From contig NC_091000.1 of NCBI RefSeq assembly GCF_041146395.1, forward strand, positions 15,080,501-15,144,500: a DNA stretch of 64,000 nt, in the 5' to 3' direction. This document shows, piece after piece, positions 63,635-64,000 of the stretch. Both the position numbers and the translations under genes were made by a program. This DNA comes from Eulemur rufifrons (taxonomy: Eukaryota; Chordata; Mammalia; Primates; Lemuridae). Position 1 is the stretch's first letter, and each line of letters starts with the position of its first letter. The notes under the pieces were generated by a model. It ran no database searches. It was not told the DNA's origin and saw only the letters and a program-made list of their open reading frames with translations.

Positions 63635-64000
63635 AAATTTATATTTTAGTTATCCTGAGATCCAAGAAAGTTAGGATAAATGCTTTATTCTTTTCCTTTG
63701 TTTACTAGACTTTGTAATAATACGTTGATTAAATAGTAACAATTCTGGTCTCTGGATGGAGTATAATGTTTGAGTTTTTACTTCATTTTTACTTTTATTT
63801 CTGAAAATGTTTTAACAAAAAATATCTAACTTTAAAATCATTGTTTGAATAAACAATCAGGTCATAAAGACCTATTTGCAACTAGTAAAATTGCTCTGAT
63901 CTTCTGAAGTATTAAAACGTGAATGCAAGTGAAAAAAATTTTAAGACGGTTCATGAAATCTGAAACTAAGGTGGTTTCTGGAGGTTTCTAATGAAAGCAT
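63635..64000. other. unassigned AT-rich DNA
   Basis: No feature recognised up to the window end. Confidence 0.35.

Overview
The window is nuclear DNA of a strepsirrhine primate, most likely a Malagasy lemur. At least five dimeric Alu copies (starting near 16542, 27512, 33996, 40332 and 54163) carry the lemur-type signature: a 'gaaattatatggacaactaaa' middle segment and a right arm reading 'gagctaggctgacgccacggcactcactctag'-like (both described here only in outline). Several of these copies have perfect or near-perfect target-site duplications. I recognise one protein-coding gene, and it is a specific one: ZFP42 (REX1), the pluripotency-associated, YY1-derived four-zinc-finger protein. Its intronless, undamaged 305-codon reading frame lies at 23630-24547 on the + strand. 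The window is therefore probably orthologous to the human 4q35.2 ZFP42 neighbourhood, a gene-poor stretch.

Layout. 1-18.1 kb: gene-free upstream flank with LINE-2, MIR, MER5-type and other hAT copies, two L1 fragments and Alus, plus two CTCF-like motifs near 13.55 and 13.69 kb. 18.2-18.76 kb: a CpG-island promoter that fits the first non-coding exon of ZFP42, with a consensus donor (GTAAGT) at 18541. 18541-23530: inferred intron containing a second CpG-containing patch (with a YY1-like motif), a 757-bp DNA transposon, a MER2-like element, a hAT element and LINE-2. 23531-about 25140: last exon with the whole ZFP42 CDS and a 3' UTR carrying two AATAAA sites. 25.3-64 kb: gene-free downstream flank, dominated by L1, MaLR-type LTRs, Alus and hAT elements. 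It includes three same-orientation copies of one LTR-like repeat and a 5'-complete but 3'-missing L1 at 61.65-63.63 kb. Several long repeat-free, AT-rich stretches (about 9.9-10.1, 30.65-31.3, 37.0-37.7, 56.78-57.1 kb) look like candidate conserved non-coding DNA.

How it works together. In mouse, Zfp42 sits inside the regulatory domain of the older gene Fat1 and is kept quiet outside pluripotent cells by promoter methylation. The CpG-island promoter, the CTCF-like motifs and the candidate non-coding elements here are the sequence features one would test in that framework. I found no CRISPR array, operon, phage or bacterial feature. I did not find a clearly novel biological system. The most interesting leads are the four-unit repeat architecture of the ZFP42 N-terminal half with a possible 'ghost' fifth unit in the 5' UTR, a CpG-rich 218-codon ORF at 45859-46515 followed by AATAAA, transposon-borne CTCF-like motifs, and a 124-bp retroposed transcript tail inside an old LTR. 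Repeat family names rest on memory of consensus sequences, not on a search.
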